Origin: an uncultured Lachnospiraceae bacterium
Lineage (GTDB): Bacteria > Bacillota > Clostridia > Lachnospirales > Lachnospiraceae
Assembly: GCA_905199445.1 (NCBI GenBank)
Contig: CAJKGK010000006.1
Coordinates: 1-64,000 of the forward strand
Direction of reading: 5' to 3'
Length of the DNA stretch: 64,000 nucleotides
The notes below the pieces were generated by a model. The model had not been told where the DNA came from. It saw nothing but the letters and a program-made list of their open reading frames with translations, and searched no databases. The first letter of the stretch is position 1, and the number at the start of each line of letters is the position of its first letter. Position numbers and translations under genes: made by a program. Below, in pieces: positions 7,669-16,295 of this stretch.

Positions 7669-8673
7669 ATGAGCCGAAGAATAATAACAACAGAACTTGT
7701 AGAAGAAGATATAAAAATTGAAAATAATCTGCGTCCCAAAACCCTTGAAGATTACATTGGACAGACAAAGGCAAAGGAGACGTTAAAGATTTATATCGAA
7801 GCAGCCAAACAAAGGGATGAGGCGTTAGATCATGTCCTTTTTTACGGACCGCCGGGGTTGGGCAAAACGACATTGGCAGGGATTATTGCCAATGAAATGC
7901 ATACCAATCTGAAGGTGACGAGCGGTCCGGCCATTGAAAAACCAGGGGAGATTGCTGCGATTTTAAACAGCCTGTCAGAAGGCGATCTTTTATTTATTGA
8001 TGAAATTCATCGTCTGAATCGCCAGGTGGAAGAGGTCCTTTATCCGGCGATGGAAGACTTTGCCATTGATATTATGATCGGAAAGGGTGCTACGGCCAGA
8101 TCGGTCCGTCTGGATCTGCCTAAATTTACGCTGGTCGGTGCCACGACCAGAGTAGGCATGCTGACAGCACCTTTAAGAGATCGTTTTGGTGTTGTCAGTC
8201 GACTGGAGTTTTACAGTCCGGATGAGCTGTGCGAGATTATTTGCCGTTCAGCCGGTTTGCTTCATGTAAAAATTAATCAATATGGAGCACTGGAATTGGC
8301 CAGACGTTCCCGGGGAACCCCGCGTCTTGCTAACCGGCTTTTAAAAAGAGTCCGAGATTATGCACAGGTGCGTTATGATGGAATCATTACGGCAGACATT
8401 GCTTCAGAGGCTCTGGATTTGCTGGAAATCGATTCTCTGGGGCTGGATCATATTGACCGGGCCATTATCATGACCATGATTGATAAATTCGGGGGAAAGC
8501 CGGTGGGGCTGGATACACTTGCTGCGGCGATCGGTGAGGATGCCGGAACCCTTGAAGATGTTTATGAGCCGTATTTGATTCAAAATGGACTGCTCAATCG
8601 TACACCCAGAGGTCGGGTTGTCACTGCGGCAGCCTACAGGCACTTTGGATTGAGAATACCTGAGCAGGTGTGA
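7669..8673 (+). CDS. ruvB: Holliday junction helicase RuvB
   Basis: The 334-residue AAA+ ATPase has Walker A GPPGLGKTT, Walker B LLFIDEIHRL, sensor and arginine-finger region GATTRVGMLTAPLRDRFG and the C-terminal winged helix ending RTPRGRVVTAAAYRHFG. It forms hexamers that drive branch migration of Holliday junctions with RuvA during recombinational repair. The length is normal, and it directly follows ruvA as in most Firmicutes. ruvC is not adjacent. Confidence 0.98.
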   Translation: MSRRIITTELVEEDIKIENNLRPKTLEDYIGQTKAKETLKIYIEAAKQRDEALDHVLFYGPPGLGKTTLAGIIANEMHTNLKVTSGPAIEKPGEIAAILNSLSEGDLLFIDEIHRLNRQVEEVLYPAMEDFAIDIMIGKGATARSVRLDLPKFTLVGATTRVGMLTAPLRDRFGVVSRLEFYSPDELCEIICRSAGLLHVKINQYGALELARRSRGTPRLANRLLKRVRDYAQVRYDGIITADIASEALDLLEIDSLGLDHIDRAIIMTMIDKFGGKPVGLDTLAAAIGEDAGTLEDVYEPYLIQNGLLNRTPRGRVVTAAAYRHFGLRIPEQV

Positions 8674-8697
8674 ACCCATGGGCGATAAATATCGGTC

Positions 8698-8726
8698 TTG
8701 TGCTTTCGACAGGATTCGTTTATAAT
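8698..8726 (+). promoter_or_regulatory. Promoter of zapA
   Basis: TTGTGC (8698-8703) and a perfect TATAAT (8721-8726) are 17 bases apart, about 37 bases before the zapA start. The -35 box is imperfect. Confidence 0.6.
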
Positions 8727-8762
8727 AAGAAATAACTATACAGAGGATTAGGAGGGAACTTC

Positions 8763-9167
8763 GTGTCATCATCAAAAACAGATACCCAGGTTGTCATTGG
8801 CGGTAAAGTCTATACGCTCAGTGGATATGAAGGTGAGGAATATCTTCAGAAGATTGCTTTATATATAAATAATAAGATTGCTGAATTAAATGAGATGCCT
8901 AATTATAAGCGGCTGAATTCGGATATGCAGAAAATTCTTGTGGACTTGAATCTGGCGGATGACTTTCACAAGGCAAAAAGTCAGATCGAGTCTTTGGAGC
9001 AGGAGATTGAAGAAAAAGACCGCATGGAATATGATTTAAAACATGACCTGATTTCAGCTCAGATTAAGTTGGAGGATGCTCAAAAAGAGATCGAAACACT
9101 TAAGTCGGAGATTAATGAACTGCAAAAGCAGATCGTCAAGCTGGAAGCAAAAGGATATCAACAATAA
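8763..9167 (+). CDS. zapA: Cell division protein ZapA
   Basis: The 134-residue protein has the ZapA N-terminal globular domain (VVIGGKVYTLSGYEGEEYLQ, then KIALYINNKIAEL) followed by a long coiled coil rich in Glu, Lys and Leu. ZapA binds FtsZ and bundles Z-ring filaments. The start is GTG at 8763, preceded by TTAGGAGGGAAC. Its 3' end is odd: a 24-base segment (9147-9170) covering the last codons and the stop is repeated almost exactly just downstream (9173-9196). Confidence 0.88.
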   Translation: MSSSKTDTQVVIGGKVYTLSGYEGEEYLQKIALYINNKIAELNEMPNYKRLNSDMQKILVDLNLADDFHKAKSQIESLEQEIEEKDRMEYDLKHDLISAQIKLEDAQKEIETLKSEINELQKQIVKLEAKGYQQ

Positions 9168-9196
9168 TAACGGCAAAAGGATATCAGAAATAATAA
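9147..9196 (+). repeat. Tandem 24-base duplication over the zapA stop codon
   Basis: GCAAAAGGATATCA plus the ten bases that follow occurs at 9147-9170 and again at 9173-9196, with two differences (ACAATAATAA against GAAATAATAA). The first copy encodes the last ZapA residues and its stop; the second is non-coding. It looks like a recent local slippage duplication. Confidence 0.85.
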
Positions 9197-9197
9197 T

Positions 9198-9246
9198 GGG
9201 GTGCTGCATATGTATAGGGCTTTTACTGTGCAGCACCCCTGTTTCT
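9198..9246 (+). terminator. Terminator after zapA
   Basis: An 11-bp stem GGGGTGCTGCA (9198-9208) pairs with TGCAGCACCCC (9229-9239), followed by a short, weak T-tract (TGTTT). Confidence 0.75.
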
Positions 9247-9280
9247 GAATAAAGCGGATTTGAATTTTCGGGAGGATCAC

Positions 9281-11617
9281 ATGAGAAAAGTGGAAATACT
9301 TGCACCGGCTGGCTCTTATGAAACAATGGTCGGTGCGTTTAATGCCGGAGCTGATGCTGTTTATATGGGCGGTCAGCTTTTTGGAGCCAGGGCTTATGCC
9401 GATAACCCGGATCAGGACGGTCTGCTTCGTGGGATTGACTATGCGCATATTCACGGGAAGCGGCTTTATCTGACGGTGAACACTCTTTTAAAGGACCAGG
9501 AACTCTGGGGACAGTTATATGATTTTTTATGTCCTTTGTATGAGGCTGGCCTGGATGCGGTCATTGTTCAGGACATGGGGGCATTGACCCAGATTCATTC
9601 ATGGTTTCCTGAGATGGATATTCATGCCAGTACCCAGATGACTGTGACATCCGCACAACATGCAGGGGAGCTGCGAGATTTGGGAGTTACCCGGATTGTT
9701 CCGGCCAGAGAACTGCAATTGGAAGAGATTGGTCATATGAAGGATATTTTTGGCGGAGAAATTGAATGTTTTGTCCATGGTGCCCTGTGTTACTGCTATT
9801 CCGGTCAGTGCCTGTTCAGCAGTATGCTTGGCGGACGAAGCGGTAACCGGGGACGATGTGCTCAGCCCTGCCGCCTGCCCTACCGGCTTGCAGACAGAAA
9901 AAATTCATACCTGCTCAGTCCGAAAGATATTTGTACCCTTGCATTAATTCCGGATCTGGTGGATTGCGGTATTGATTCATTTAAAATTGAGGGACGTATG
10001 AAAAAGCCGGAATATGCGGCTTTTGTTTCTGCAATTTACAGAAAATATACAGATATGTATCTGGAGCATGGCCGGGGGCGTTTTTTTGTGGATCCTGCAG
10101 ATCAGATGGCGCTTATGGATTTATATAATCGAGGCGGTTTTTCGGAAGGTTATTATAAGACGAAAAACGGCCGTCAGATGATGTCTTTGATGAAGCCTAA
10201 TCATTTTGGAACCCGAGCGGGAAAAATTATTTCGGTGAAAGGGCAGCAGGCTGTGTTTATACCGGACATACCTTTAAACGGCGGAGATGTTCTAAGTTTT
10301 GAAGGCCTTTCGGATCGGGAAACTATTACATTAAAGGACAGTGTTTTGGTGGGAAAAACGGCAGTTTTAAAGCTCCCTAAAAATGCAGACATTCGTCCTG
10401 GCGGGGATGTGTACAGGATGCGTAATGAACAGCTGATCGCTCAGATTCATAAGGCTTACTTAAGCGGAGAAAAAAAAGAAAAGATTTATGTTTCTTTAAC
10501 ATTTTTTAAAGATTTACCTGCTAAAATGAATTTAAAGTGGGCAGATGTAAGTGCCTGTGTCTGCGGGGCTGTAGTGACAAAAGCAGCCAGCCAGCCCCTG
10601 ACAAGGGCGACTGTTGAAGATAAAATGTTCAGAACAGGAAATACGCCGTATGTCATCGAGAAGCTGGATATGGAGATGGATGCGGATGCCTATTTGCCTT
10701 TGGGAGAGCTGAACCGCCTGCGCAGAATGGGTCTGGAGGCACTTGCCCAGGCAGTGTTGTCTCCCATGAGACGTCAGGCTCCGTCTGTGGATACATCCTG
10801 TCCAAAGTCTTTATGCTCTGGCTCCAATGTGGGTTCGAAAAATATTATTGCTCAGGCAGCTACGCTGGAGCAGGCTGCAGCGATGATCCAGGTTCCACGG
10901 GTTGACCGGGTATATCTGGAGCCGTGGCTTGTGAAAGAACCAAAACTTCAATTTGTATGTCAAAAACTTTTGGATGCCGGAAAGGAAGTTTACCTGGCGC
11001 TGCCTCATATTTTCAGAGATGAACGTATACGCAGGTGGGAAAGCTTCAGGGATATTTTGCAGGCACCATGGATTCAGGGCTTCCTTGTGCGGAATGTGGA
11101 GGGGCAGGTTTTTCTCAGGCGCATGGGGTGTTTGGCTCAAAAGCCGGTCATTGCCGATTATACCATGTACACAATGAATCGCAGTGCCCTGGCTTATTAC
11201 CGTCAGTCAGGGATTGAAAACACCACTGTACCGGTGGAGCTTAATTACCGGGAGCTTAAAAGCAGGGGCTGTGCGGGCGAGGAGCTGGTAGTGTATGGCT
11301 ATTTGCCGCTGATGGTATCTGCTCAGTGTGTTGTAAAAACAGTTTATGGGTGTAAAAAGTGTCCGGGGATACTTACAATGACCGATCGAAAAGGGAAAGC
11401 CTTTGGTGTACGTCAAGTGTGCAGTGAGTGTTACAATTTGATTTATAACAGTCAGCCATTGGTTCTTTATGATCTTTGCAAAGAACTGGATGCTTTAAAG
11501 GCCGGAGGCTGGCGTTATATATTTACAACGGAAACGCCTAATGAAGCTTTGGCTGTTTTGTCCGGAGAAAAACCGGATAGTTTAACTCGGGGACATTTTA
11601 ACCGGGGTGTAGAGTAA
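9281..11617 (+). CDS. U32 peptidase-family protein (RlhA-like)
   Basis: The 778-residue protein has the N-terminal U32 domain (ILAPAGSYETMVGAFNAGAD; ECFVHGALCYCYSGQCLF; GNRGRCAQPCRLPY with its conserved cysteines) followed by a middle domain like that of long family members such as E. coli RlhA. Members characterised so far hydroxylate cytidine in 23S rRNA or uridine 34 in tRNA using prephenate-derived chemistry and an Fe-S cluster; the old name peptidase/collagenase is probably misleading. A further Cys cluster (GCKKCPG, then CSECYN) is near the C-terminus. The start at 9281 follows CGGGAGGATCAC. The long architecture favours the rRNA (RlhA) role, but that is an inference. Confidence 0.85.
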   Translation: MRKVEILAPAGSYETMVGAFNAGADAVYMGGQLFGARAYADNPDQDGLLRGIDYAHIHGKRLYLTVNTLLKDQELWGQLYDFLCPLYEAGLDAVIVQDMGALTQIHSWFPEMDIHASTQMTVTSAQHAGELRDLGVTRIVPARELQLEEIGHMKDIFGGEIECFVHGALCYCYSGQCLFSSMLGGRSGNRGRCAQPCRLPYRLADRKNSYLLSPKDICTLALIPDLVDCGIDSFKIEGRMKKPEYAAFVSAIYRKYTDMYLEHGRGRFFVDPADQMALMDLYNRGGFSEGYYKTKNGRQMMSLMKPNHFGTRAGKIISVKGQQAVFIPDIPLNGGDVLSFEGLSDRETITLKDSVLVGKTAVLKLPKNADIRPGGDVYRMRNEQLIAQIHKAYLSGEKKEKIYVSLTFFKDLPAKMNLKWADVSACVCGAVVTKAASQPLTRATVEDKMFRTGNTPYVIEKLDMEMDADAYLPLGELNRLRRMGLEALAQAVLSPMRRQAPSVDTSCPKSLCSGSNVGSKNIIAQAATLEQAAAMIQVPRVDRVYLEPWLVKEPKLQFVCQKLLDAGKEVYLALPHIFRDERIRRWESFRDILQAPWIQGFLVRNVEGQVFLRRMGCLAQKPVIADYTMYTMNRSALAYYRQSGIENTTVPVELNYRELKSRGCAGEELVVYGYLPLMVSAQCVVKTVYGCKKCPGILTMTDRKGKAFGVRQVCSECYNLIYNSQPLVLYDLCKELDALKAGGWRYIFTTETPNEALAVLSGEKPDSLTRGHFNRGVE

Positions 11618-11629
11618 AGTAGGTGAGTT

Positions 11630-12973
11630 ATGGTTAATATACTGACACAGTGTTCAAGGTTTATTATTATTATTCTGGCTGCGGTATATACAATTAAATG
11701 TTTTACCGTCTTCCGTCCCAAACATGCCTGGGACCGGGGATCGGTGTATATGACTCAGAATGTTTTGATGTTTCTGATTCATTTTGTGTGTTATATGCTG
11801 ATTTTTATCAATGAAAAGGACTTTAAGTTCCTGGTTTTTTACGGGATGCAGGTCGCATTTTTTATAATAACGCTGGCTTTAAATACAACGATTTACAGGC
11901 ATGCATCCAGGCTATTAGTGAATAATATGTGTTTTTTGATGATGGTAGGTTTTGTCATGCTGGCCAGAATTGAGTTCGGGCTGGCTGTGCGGCAGTTTTT
12001 TATTGCTGTGGCCGGTGTGTTTGTGGCACTGGCGATTCCTGTGATTATTGAAAAATTCAAATATTTGGAAAAGCTGGGGATTTTGTATGGGGTGATCAGT
12101 ATTTTAATGATTGCCTCGGTATTTGTCATCGGGCGCAGTGCCAATGGTGCCACGAACTGGATTAAGATCGGGCCTGTTTCCCTTCAGCCTTCGGAACTGG
12201 CAAAGGTTGTTTTCGTATTTTTTGTGGCAGCCATGCTTAGTTTGCGTACGGATTTTAAATATCTTGTGGCAATTTCAGCCGTGGCAGCGATTCATGTGCT
12301 GATGCTTGTCGTGGAAAAGGACCTGGGGGCTGCTGTGATTTTCTTTATGGTTTATCTTGTCATGGTTTACGTGGCTACGGAGAAGGCGAGGTATCTGGCT
12401 CTGGGGATGGGGGCCATGGCTGGCGCTTCGGTCATTGGGTATAAGCTTTTTTACCATGTCCGTGTCCGTGTTCAGGTATGGCTGAATCCGTGGAAGGACT
12501 ATGAAAATACAGGTTATCAGATTGCTCAGTCTTTGTTTGCCATCGGTACCGGCGGCTGGTTTGGGCTGGGGCTTTATGGCGGAGCGCCCAGAGACATTCC
12601 GGTCAGGGAATCAGACTTTATTTTTTCAGCAATCTGTGAGGAGTTGGGCGGATTATTCGGGATATGTCTGATTCTTGTATTCATCAGCTGTTTTATTATG
12701 TTTATTAATATTTCTCTTCAGCTGACACGGCCGTTTTATAAGCTGCTTGCCATTGGCCTCAGTGTCTCCTATGGTTTTCAGCTTTTCCTTACACTGGGCG
12801 GGGTTATTAAATTTATCCCCCATACAGGTGTAACACTTCCGCTGGTCAGCTATGGCGGAAGTTCGATTTTATCAACCATTATTATTTTTGGTGTGATACA
12901 GGGCTTGTATTTATTAAAACAGAAGGAAAGTGAGGCTATGATGTATGCGCAGGAACAGGAAGAATACAGATAA
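11630..12973 (+). CDS. FtsW/RodA/SpoVE-family peptidoglycan glycosyltransferase
   Basis: The 447-residue, ten-helix protein belongs to the SEDS family: GRSANGATNWIKIGPVSLQP, SELAKVVFVFF and the C-terminal signature TGVTLPLVSYGGSS are all present. SEDS proteins polymerise glycan strands from lipid II and work in pairs with a class B penicillin-binding protein. The partner is encoded directly downstream and overlaps by 29 bases. A role in elongation (RodA-like), septation (FtsW) or spore cortex (SpoVE) cannot be settled from this locus; there are no mur or spo neighbours. Confidence 0.9.
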   Translation: MVNILTQCSRFIIIILAAVYTIKCFTVFRPKHAWDRGSVYMTQNVLMFLIHFVCYMLIFINEKDFKFLVFYGMQVAFFIITLALNTTIYRHASRLLVNNMCFLMMVGFVMLARIEFGLAVRQFFIAVAGVFVALAIPVIIEKFKYLEKLGILYGVISILMIASVFVIGRSANGATNWIKIGPVSLQPSELAKVVFVFFVAAMLSLRTDFKYLVAISAVAAIHVLMLVVEKDLGAAVIFFMVYLVMVYVATEKARYLALGMGAMAGASVIGYKLFYHVRVRVQVWLNPWKDYENTGYQIAQSLFAIGTGGWFGLGLYGGAPRDIPVRESDFIFSAICEELGGLFGICLILVFISCFIMFINISLQLTRPFYKLLAIGLSVSYGFQLFLTLGGVIKFIPHTGVTLPLVSYGGSSILSTIIIFGVIQGLYLLKQKESEAMMYAQEQEEYR

Positions 12974-14744
12974 TTTTTCCTCCCGGACACACGGGGACAG
13001 ATTTTCCTTCCCGAATCATGAGGATCCTCAGGATGGCATGGGTGATTTGCATATGAGCTTTCCTCTGGATGAGGCTTATGATCCTCAGGATGGCGGTTAT
13101 GATGAGGTGAACGGCGATCATTATGACAGCTATGAATATGAGGACTACGACAATGACGGCTATGATGATGGCTTTTATGAGGACAGAATGCGTGGACACA
13201 GACAAAGTGGTGAATCAAAGGTAGCGCCCAAAGGGGGAAAACTAAGCCGTAAGGAGAAAAAGCGCCTTGGCATGAAGGATCAGGAGCGTGTAAAGTCTGA
13301 ATCCGGAGGCGGAAGGCGTTCTGAGAAAAAAAATAGAAATAAGGAAATTCTTGTTGTAATGTATTCCTTTATATTTCTTTTTCTGGCAACGATCGGATAT
13401 TTTGTATATTTCGATGCTGTGCAAAGTAAGGATATCATTACTCATCCGGGCAATATCCATATTGCAAAACTGCAGGATCATACGCTTCGGGGCCGTATTC
13501 TGGCGTCTGACGGTTCTGAACTGGCCAGAACAGATGTAGGTGCCGACGGAAAGGAAACAAGGGTTTATCCTTATGGCAATGCTTTTGCTCATGTGGTGGG
13601 AACGTCTAAAATTAATAAATCCGGACTTGAGGCATCCTATGAGTCACAGATGCTTTTATCCAATGACAATCCTCTCAGGAAAATTGTGAATGATCTGAAA
13701 AATGAAAAAAACAAAGGGGATGATGTGGTAACAACCCTGGATTTATCCCTGCAGCAGGTAGCTTATAATGCACTGGGAAACAATCAGGGTGTAGTGTTGG
13801 CCATTGAACCGTCCACAGGAAAGATTCTGGCTATGGTTTCCAAACCGGATTATGATCCCAATACACTGGCCGAAAATTATAATGACATTATTTCTGATGA
13901 AAACAATAAATGTCTTTTAAATCAGGCAACTCTGGGGCTATTTACACCTGGTTCCATTTTCAAGATTTTTACAACACTGGAATATATGAGAGAGCATCCG
14001 GATTACTCGGCATACAGCTATATTTGTAATGGGAGTATTTATCTGGATGGCGGCAGCGGCGTGACGCAGATGCTGGCCTGCTATCATCAGACGGTGCATG
14101 GGACTCAGGATCTTGCCGCTTCTTTTGCCAATTCCTGTAATGCGTCCTTTGCGCATATGGGAACCCTTTTGAATCGTACAAGCTTTAATCAGCTTTGTGA
14201 CCAGATGCTGTTTAACCAGAAGCTTCCCACCTCGATTCCCCATTATCAGAGCAGTTTTCATCTAAACAGTGATGATTCAGACTGGATGGTGGGTGCTACG
14301 GCAATTGGTCAGGGAAATACAACGATGACACCGTTGCATGCTGCGATCATTGTCAGTGCCATAGCCAATGACGGGGTTGTGATGGAACCTTATCTGGTAG
14401 ACCGTATCCAGAATTACAGCGGCAATACAGTGGAAAAATATATGCCGAAGACATACGGAAGCATCATGAGTTCATCTGAGGCTGAAATTTTGACCGATAT
14501 GATGGAGGATGTGGTCACCAGTGGAACAGCGACCTCGCTAAGCGGGATGGGTTATGCCATTGCCGGGAAAACCGGTACAGCCGAAGTGGATAATTACGGC
14601 AATAATGCCTGGTTTGTGGGGTTTGCCCCTGCCGATGATCCGGAGATTGCTGTATGTGTTCTGGTGGAAAATGCCTCCTCCAGCAGTTCTTATGCAGCGG
14701 TTCCTATTGCGTCGCAGTTATTTTCGGCTTACGTCGGCCGTTAG
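12945..14744 (+). CDS. Penicillin-binding transpeptidase with long acidic cytoplasmic tail
   Basis: The 599-residue protein has about 140 cytoplasmic residues before a single membrane anchor (VVMYSFIFLFLATIGYFVYF), then a short linker and a transpeptidase domain with SIFK (active Ser about 337), SCN (about 397) and KTGT (about 542). It resembles the PbpA/class B type with a reduced N-terminal module. The tail is unusual: a stretch rich in Asp, Tyr and Gly (residues about 20-80, including DPQDG repeats) is followed by a basic segment (LSRKEKKRLG). The start at 12945 has GAGG nine bases upstream and lies within the SEDS gene. It should cross-link the glycan made by the preceding protein. Confidence 0.9.
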   Translation: MRRNRKNTDNFSSRTHGDRFSFPNHEDPQDGMGDLHMSFPLDEAYDPQDGGYDEVNGDHYDSYEYEDYDNDGYDDGFYEDRMRGHRQSGESKVAPKGGKLSRKEKKRLGMKDQERVKSESGGGRRSEKKNRNKEILVVMYSFIFLFLATIGYFVYFDAVQSKDIITHPGNIHIAKLQDHTLRGRILASDGSELARTDVGADGKETRVYPYGNAFAHVVGTSKINKSGLEASYESQMLLSNDNPLRKIVNDLKNEKNKGDDVVTTLDLSLQQVAYNALGNNQGVVLAIEPSTGKILAMVSKPDYDPNTLAENYNDIISDENNKCLLNQATLGLFTPGSIFKIFTTLEYMREHPDYSAYSYICNGSIYLDGGSGVTQMLACYHQTVHGTQDLAASFANSCNASFAHMGTLLNRTSFNQLCDQMLFNQKLPTSIPHYQSSFHLNSDDSDWMVGATAIGQGNTTMTPLHAAIIVSAIANDGVVMEPYLVDRIQNYSGNTVEKYMPKTYGSIMSSSEAEILTDMMEDVVTSGTATSLSGMGYAIAGKTGTAEVDNYGNNAWFVGFAPADDPEIAVCVLVENASSSSSYAAVPIASQLFSAYVGR

Positions 14745-14811
14745 GACAATGTATACAAAATAACATCATGTTGAATTGTATAGAAAATTCGTTACAATTT
14801 GCGGTGAGCTA

Positions 14812-14840
14812 TTGTAAATATAAAAAAAAGAGTGTATACT
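14812..14840 (+). promoter_or_regulatory. Promoter of the Nudix gene
   Basis: TTGTAA (14812-14817) and TATACT (14835-14840) are separated by 17 bases, about 40 bases before the start codon. Confidence 0.6.
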
Positions 14841-14882
14841 GTTTATATAAGAGACACACCTTATAAAACAGGAGGAATTGCA

Positions 14883-15335
14883 ATGATAGAGGCAACGAGC
14901 TGTGGCGGTGTGGTTATATTCAGAGGTAAGATCCTTCTATTATACAAAAATTACAAGAATAAATATGAAGGATGGGTGTTACCAAAAGGGACTGTTGAAG
15001 AAGGCGAAGAATACAAGCAGACAGCACTTCGGGAAGTCAAGGAAGAAACAGGCGTCGACGCGAATATTATAAAATACGTCGGCAAAAGTCAGTATACATT
15101 TAATACGGCAAGCGATTTGATTGTCAAGGATGTTCACTGGTATCTTATGATGGCAGACAGCTATTTCAGCAAACCACAACGTGAAGAGTATTTTGTAGAT
15201 TCCGGTTATTATAAGTATCATGAGGCTTATCATCTGCTGAAATTTACAAACGAAAAACAAATTCTGGAAAAGGCCTACAATGAGTATCTTGAACTTAAAA
15301 AGTGCAATCTGTGGGGCAATAAGAAGTATTTCTGA
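14883..15335 (+). CDS. Nudix hydrolase
   Basis: The 150-residue protein contains the complete Nudix box, beginning GTVEEGEEYKQTAL and continuing REVKEETGV, which binds Mg2+ and cleaves nucleoside diphosphate-linked compounds. The region before it (WVLPKG) is typical of the diadenosine polyphosphate/RppH-like group, but the substrate cannot be set from this. ACAGGAGG lies well spaced before ATG 14883. The gene has its own promoter and terminator, so it appears monocistronic. Confidence 0.88.
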   Translation: MIEATSCGGVVIFRGKILLLYKNYKNKYEGWVLPKGTVEEGEEYKQTALREVKEETGVDANIIKYVGKSQYTFNTASDLIVKDVHWYLMMADSYFSKPQREEYFVDSGYYKYHEAYHLLKFTNEKQILEKAYNEYLELKKCNLWGNKKYF

Positions 15336-15342
15336 CAGAATT

Positions 15343-15390
15343 AAAAACAGCGTTTCAGGAAAATCATATGTCCTGAAACGCTGTTTTTTT
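15343..15390. terminator. Bidirectional terminator after the Nudix gene
   Basis: AAACAGCGTTTCAGGA (15345-15360) pairs with TCCTGAAACGCTGTTT, followed by a run of T; the A-run on the 5' side gives a T-tract for the convergent amidase gene on the minus strand. Confidence 0.93.
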
Positions 15391-15407
15391 GGTGTTTTTA
15401 ATTGTTT

Positions 15408-16112
15408 TTACTGTAAATCGGCCAATAGCTGTTCCCAGGCATCAGGGTTTTCTACATAATATTTGGGACATATTTTTTGGGTCACATCATAGTGGCGGAT
15501 CACATCCGTTTGCGGGTTGAGTTCATAATTTTCTACCAGCCAGTCCAGTAAGCGAATAAGGGAATTGTAGGTTTCGTCGGTAAACTGCCCGGTCTCATCG
15601 GGATGGCAGCACTCGATAGCAATGGTATCGTTGTTTCGCTGATTGGAACAGTAGGCGATTTCGTTTAGGGGAATACATTGAATGACGGTACCGTCAATAT
15701 CGATAATAAAATGACTGCTGGCGCTGGTTTCACCGGTTAGCCCCAGGTTTTCAAAATAGCTTCGATTTTGCAAGGCCGTAGTTCCCGGATTGCCTGTATA
15801 ATGGACAACTACACCATTGACTTTGGTCAGTGGGGTTTGGGGGCGGGAATATTCATTGGGGGTAAGATAGTCTTTAATGACCCAGTCCGGTGTTTCCGGG
15901 GATGAAGCTATGCGGGAATCTGGGGCAGACAAGGTGTTTTCATCGATCTCAGACGGTTGGGCAAGAGATTGGGTCAGGGAAAGCTTGGGTCCAAGTGCGT
16001 GATTGACCATACACCATATCACAGTCGCCAGAGCGGTTGTCATCATAATGACGACAAGACGAAGCCATTTGTTTTTTGCAGATTCACAGTGTTTGTCCGG
16101 AACAGTTTTCAT
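15408..16112 (-). CDS. N-acetylmuramoyl-L-alanine amidase (Amidase_2), membrane-anchored
   Basis: The 234-residue protein has an N-terminal membrane segment (LVVIMMTTALATVIWCMV) and an amidase_2/PGRP-like domain. Likely zinc ligands are His in VVHYTGNPG, His in VIRHYDVT and Cys in KICPKYY. It would cut the bond between muramic acid and the stem peptide outside the membrane. The start ATG at 16110-16112 follows AGAGGTGAT with five bases between; a GTG nine bases upstream overlaps that site. It may serve cell separation, wall turnover or germination; the neighbours do not decide. Confidence 0.88.
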   Translation of the reverse strand: MKTVPDKHCESAKNKWLRLVVIMMTTALATVIWCMVNHALGPKLSLTQSLAQPSEIDENTLSAPDSRIASSPETPDWVIKDYLTPNEYSRPQTPLTKVNGVVVHYTGNPGTTALQNRSYFENLGLTGETSASSHFIIDIDGTVIQCIPLNEIAYCSNQRNNDTIAIECCHPDETGQFTDETYNSLIRLLDWLVENYELNPQTDVIRHYDVTQKICPKYYVENPDAWEQLLADLQ

Positions 16113-16252
16113 TGGTATCACCTCTTGACTGTATGATACAGACCGTTTGTATCAAACATGTTTAACTAATGTTTCTAAAATGTTTCTTTGGCAGGCTGAA
16201 TGAAAAAATAAAAAATTTCAAGAAATATGCTGAAATAAAATGAATTTTATTA

Positions 16253-16258
16253 TATAAT
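16253..16258 (+). promoter_or_regulatory. -10 box ahead of the unknown 389-residue gene
   Basis: TATAAT at 16253-16258 in an A+T-rich region, with only a weak -35 (CTGAAA, 16230-16235) 17 bases upstream. The gene starts 38 bases further on. Confidence 0.45.
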
Positions 16259-16295
16259 AAATATGTATGCAAAACTTGTATAAGGAGCGTGTATA

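Noticed and set aside
12850..13218. Minus-strand frame rich in His and Pro opposite the PBP tail
   Set aside because: It is the mirror of the Asp/Tyr-rich coding sequence and has no start signal.
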